Positions 14,645 through 17,016 of a stretch of 17,016 bases of DNA are shown in pieces. A model generated the notes under the pieces. That model worked only from the letters and a program-made list of their open reading frames with translations. It was not told the DNA's origin and made no database searches. The translations under genes were made by a program, and so were the position numbers. Source of the stretch: Aquificota bacterium (GTDB taxonomy: Bacteria > Aquificota > Aquificia > Aquificales > Hydrogenothermaceae). Location of the stretch: assembly GCA_013153795.1 (NCBI GenBank), contig JAADDV010000177.1, positions 1-17,016 on the forward strand, written 5' to 3'. Numbering within the stretch: the stretch's first letter is position 1; every line of letters begins with the position of its first letter.

Positions 14645-15702
14645 TTATATCCCTGTGCTTCATCTATATTTTCAAAAATTCTTTCTTCAGCATTGCTTAT
14701 GCCTAGCTTTTTAATCTTTTCTTCTTTTTCTTTAAAAGTTTTTAAAGCTTTTTCCAGTTTTTTTAAGAAAATATCTTCTGTAAGATTTTTTTCTTCTAAA
14801 ATATCTGCTAGCTCTTTTTCAGCAAGCCATTTTACATTAAAATACTGATGGTTTGATGCTGCGTAAGGATAGGGAATAAAAATAGTATACTTTCCAAATA
14901 AAAGCACTTCTGAAACAGTCCCTGCTCCTGCCCTTGAGACAACAACATCACAGGCTTGGTATAAAAGACCTATATCTTCAAAATATTTATAGACAGTCAT
15001 ATTTTTAGGAGGTTTTTTTACTTCTGAGTTTTTTCCTGTTATAAGGATAAATGATATATCTAGAAGTTTTTCTGCTGTTTTTACAGCAATTTCTGTAAGT
15101 TTTCTTGCTCCCTGACTTCCTCCAAATATAAGAACGGTTTTTCTATTTATATCTAAACCTATTTCTTTTCTAGCTTCTTCTTTTGTTATATCCAGTCTTT
15201 CTTTTAACGTTTTTCTTAAGGGCATTCCTGTTAGAAAAGTTTTCCTTTTTGGGAAAAACCTTTTTGAATACTCAAATGTGATAAAAATTTTTTTAGCAAA
15301 AAAGGATAAAAGTTTATTTGTATATGAAGGGACAGAGTTTTGCTCATGAATATAAAGGGGAATATTTGATAAAGCTGCTGCTAAACCTAAAGGTAGCGAA
15401 GCGTATCCGCCAAAACATAAAACAAAATCTGGTTTTTCTTTTTTGAGGATTTTTCTGATGTAGAGACTGTTTTTTATAAGACCTAGAGCTGAAGAGATTT
15501 TTCCAAATATTCCTTTTCCTCTAACTCCTTTTATATCAAGAAGTATTTTATCTCCAAATGGGAACTCTTTTTTTCCTTCTATTCCCCTTTTAGCTCCTAT
15601 ATATGTAATAGAAAAGCCTTTTTCATGAAGATATTCAGCCACAGAAAGGGCAGGATAAAAATGTCCTCCTGTTCCTCCTCCTGCTATAAAAACTTTTTTC
15701 AT
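14641..15702 (-). CDS. murG: Undecaprenyldiphospho-muramoylpentapeptide N-acetylglucosaminyltransferase
   Basis: A 353-aa GT-B glycosyltransferase on the inner face of the membrane; it converts lipid I to lipid II. GGTGGH (9-14) and HEQN (119-122) belong to the N-terminal acceptor domain. GGSQGA (194-199), SRAGAGTVSE (256-265) and PYPYAASNHQ (277-286) form the UDP-GlcNAc site. The ATG overlaps the murI TGA in an ATGA junction, and its own TGA overlaps the murB start in the same way. Confidence 0.98.
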   Translation of the reverse strand: MKKVFIAGGGTGGHFYPALSVAEYLHEKGFSITYIGAKRGIEGKKEFPFGDKILLDIKGVRGKGIFGKISSALGLIKNSLYIRKILKKEKPDFVLCFGGYASLPLGLAAALSNIPLYIHEQNSVPSYTNKLLSFFAKKIFITFEYSKRFFPKRKTFLTGMPLRKTLKERLDITKEEARKEIGLDINRKTVLIFGGSQGARKLTEIAVKTAEKLLDISFILITGKNSEVKKPPKNMTVYKYFEDIGLLYQACDVVVSRAGAGTVSEVLLFGKYTIFIPYPYAASNHQYFNVKWLAEKELADILEEKNLTEDIFLKKLEKALKTFKEKEEKIKKLGISNAEERIFENIDEAQGYK

Positions 15703-16475
15703 AATGTGCAGATTTCAGAAAGCTGTAGTTTTTCTACAGGAATATTTCCAATAAGTAGTTTTTTAAGCTTTTCAAATGCAGGAGATTCATCTGTTATAAA
15801 AATTCTTTTTATTCCTTCTTCTTCTTTTGGGATATGATGAGATTGAAGATACTCAGTTATAGCCTGGGAAGAGTCTACTATCTGAAGATGAGGATAAAGC
15901 TCTTTTATTGTTTCTTTTAAAAGTGGATAGTGGGTGCAACCAAGAATAAGAGTGTCTATATCTTTTTTAACAATCTCGTCTAGATACTCTTTTACTACCA
16001 TCTTTGTGATATGGTTGTTTATCATTCCTTCTTCAACAAGAGGAACAAATAAAGGACAGGGCTTTTGAAAAACCTCTACATCTGCTTTTTCTAAGAGAGA
16101 CTTCTTATAAGACTGGCTTTTTATAGTCCCTTGAGTTCCTATAACGCCTATTTTTTTGTTTTTAGTTATCTTCAGGGCAAGCTCTACTCCTGGTTCAACA
16201 ACTCCTATAACAGGTATATCAAATTCTTTTCTTAGAGTCTTCAGCGCATATGAAGATGCAGTATTACAAGCTATTACAAGGGCATCTATTCCAAATCCAT
16301 AAAGATAGTTCCCACACTCTAGCGAATATCTTATTACTGTCTCTGGGGATTTGTTTCCGTAGGGAACCCTTGCAGTATCTCCAAGATAATAAAGATTTGT
16401 CAAAGGAAATGATTTGTTTATTTCTTTAAATACTGTTAAACCGCCGATCCCTGAATCAAAAATACCTATTGGCAT
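15699..16475 (-). CDS. murI: Glutamate racemase
   Basis: A 258-aa cofactor-independent racemase that supplies D-glutamate for peptidoglycan. GIFDSGIGG (4-12) and LGDTARVPYG (31-40) open the protein. The two catalytic cysteines are Cys70 in ACNTAS and Cys180 in LGCTHYPL. Length is normal. The ATG follows AGAGGAATAAAAA and lies 3 bases after the rsfS stop. Finding murI directly before murG adds a fourth precursor-synthesis enzyme to the run. Confidence 0.97.
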   Translation of the reverse strand: MPIGIFDSGIGGLTVFKEINKSFPLTNLYYLGDTARVPYGNKSPETVIRYSLECGNYLYGFGIDALVIACNTASSYALKTLRKEFDIPVIGVVEPGVELALKITKNKKIGVIGTQGTIKSQSYKKSLLEKADVEVFQKPCPLFVPLVEEGMINNHITKMVVKEYLDEIVKKDIDTLILGCTHYPLLKETIKELYPHLQIVDSSQAITEYLQSHHIPKEEEGIKRIFITDESPAFEKLKKLLIGNIPVEKLQLSEICTL

Positions 16476-16478
16476 TTT

Positions 16479-16835
16479 TTATTCCTCTAATAGTTTTTGT
16501 ATTTCTATTTTTGGAGCATCTGACCAGAGCCATTCAAGATTATAGTATTCTCTAAGCTCTGGTATAAACACATTAACCATCACATCACCATAATCTATGG
16601 CTATCCACCTTCCCTCAGGATATCCTTCTATATGAGAAGGTATAATCCCTTTTTCTTTAAGATTATGAACTATTTCGTCTGTTATCGCTTTTGTATGAGT
16701 AGGAACATCTCCAGACACAATAACCATATAATCTGCTATTGGAGAAACTTTTCCTATTTCTAAAACAACAATCTCTTCTCCTTTTTTATCTTCAGCAGCT
16801 TTTACTATCTCCTTTAAAAGCTCTCTTGTATCGAT
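16479..16835 (-). CDS. rsfS: Ribosomal silencing factor RsfS, probable ATC start
   Basis: RsfS (DUF143/Iojap family) binds protein uL14 of the large subunit and blocks subunit joining when nutrients are short. The conserved core is SPIADYMVIVSG (31-42), GRWIAIDYGDVMVNVF and the C-terminal YNLEWLW. The first in-frame Met (at 16727, inside ADYM) would give only 82 aa and cut the conserved domain. Upstream, the frame encodes DTRELLKEIVKAAEDKKGEE, a normal RsfS N-terminus, giving 118 aa. That stretch has no ATG, GTG or TTG; it begins at ATC (16833-16835), 6 nt after AAGGAGGA, and a stop codon lies four codons before the ATC. The start overlaps the preceding gene by 22 bases. Confidence 0.85.
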   Translation of the reverse strand: MDTRELLKEIVKAAEDKKGEEIVVLEIGKVSPIADYMVIVSGDVPTHTKAITDEIVHNLKEKGIIPSHIEGYPEGRWIAIDYGDVMVNVFIPELREYYNLEWLWSDAPKIEIQKLLEE

Positions 16836-17016
16836 TTTTCTTCCTCCTTAAGAAGATTTTTTGCTTTTTGAGCATATTCTGAGCTTGGATATGTTTTTAT
16901 TATATATTCAAGAATAGCCTTACCCCTTTCAATACTTTTCTTTATTCTCTTTTCAAGATTAAAAAGCTGCTCTTCTAATAGTTTTTTTCTATTTATTAAA
17001 ACGTTTTTTCTATTAA
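16814..17016 (-). CDS. C-terminal part of a TPR-like protein, cut by the window edge
   Basis: An open minus-strand frame enters from the right edge and ends at TAA 16814-16816, giving the last 66 residues. A Lys/Glu-rich helical stretch (LLEEQLFNLEKRIKKSI) leads into ILEYIIKTYPSSEYAQKAKN. The pattern A-x2-hydrophobic..Y-P-x-S-x-x-A-x-x-A is typical of tetratricopeptide repeats in YbgF/CpoB- and BamD-like envelope proteins. The family cannot be fixed from this fragment. Its end overlaps the rsfS start, so it is probably the preceding gene of the same operon. Confidence 0.7.
   Translation of the reverse strand, partial: NRKNVLINRKKLLEEQLFNLEKRIKKSIERGKAILEYIIKTYPSSEYAQKAKNLLKEEEKSIQESF
16833..16847 (-). 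promoter_or_regulatory. Shine-Dalgarno site and putative ATC initiation codon of rsfS
   Basis: On the minus strand GGAGGA (16842-16847) is followed by AGAAAA and ATC (16833-16835). An in-frame TAA (16848-16850) directly precedes the SD, so any start must lie downstream of it. Of the codons between that stop and Met37, ATC has the best position relative to the SD and to the usual RsfS N-terminus. Confidence 0.65.

Noticed and set aside
16479..16727. 82-residue version of RsfS starting at an ATG
   Set aside because: The Met lies inside the conserved ADYMVIVSG core, and no SD precedes it.

Overview
The window is AT-rich bacterial chromosome with densely packed genes. The proteins are rich in Lys, Glu and Ile, Arg is mostly AGA/AGG, and Ile is often ATA. 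Most genes have strong GGAGG-type ribosome binding sites. Together with the gene content this suggests a thermophilic, autotroph-like bacterium of the Aquificota, possibly a Sulfurihydrogenibium/Hydrogenothermaceae relative. That placement is inference; no rRNA is present to confirm it.

Layout, left to right. (1) 1-397: a short CRISPR array of six identical 29-nt repeats and five spacers, read on the + strand, with no cas gene in view. (2) 446-1597: the GTPase gene ychF on the minus strand, closed by a hairpin terminator that separates it from the array. (3) 1709-2727: a small PPC/DUF296 protein (+) converging on a DedA membrane protein (-). Their stop codons overlap. (4) 2898-6192, + strand: ilvD (branched-chain amino acids), metK (S-adenosylmethionine) and a degenerate GGDEF-like protein that overlaps metK. 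(5) 6196-7182: an isolated OppB/DppB-type ABC permease (-). (6) 7245-17016, all minus strand: one long, tightly overlapping gene run. In transcription order it holds a TPR-like protein (cut by the window edge), rsfS, murI, murG, murB, ddl, ftsQ, ftsA, ftsZ, pgsA, plsY, hisF and a class II aldolase.

The minus-strand run reads as an envelope-growth operon. MurI, MurB, Ddl and MurG make peptidoglycan precursors; FtsQ, FtsA and FtsZ build the division machinery; PgsA and PlsY make phospholipid. It resembles a dcw cluster without murC, which usually lies between murG and murB. Many joins are ATGA-type or short overlaps, so translational coupling is likely.

The most unusual observation is that two genes, dedA and rsfS, appear to lack any ATG, GTG or TTG start. 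In each, the conserved N-terminus continues upstream of the first Met and ends at a perfect GGAGGA ribosome binding site, which is followed at normal spacing by ATA (dedA) or ATC (rsfS). Also notable are a MetK that departs from both family signatures while keeping catalytic residues, and the inactive-looking GGDEF protein coupled to it.
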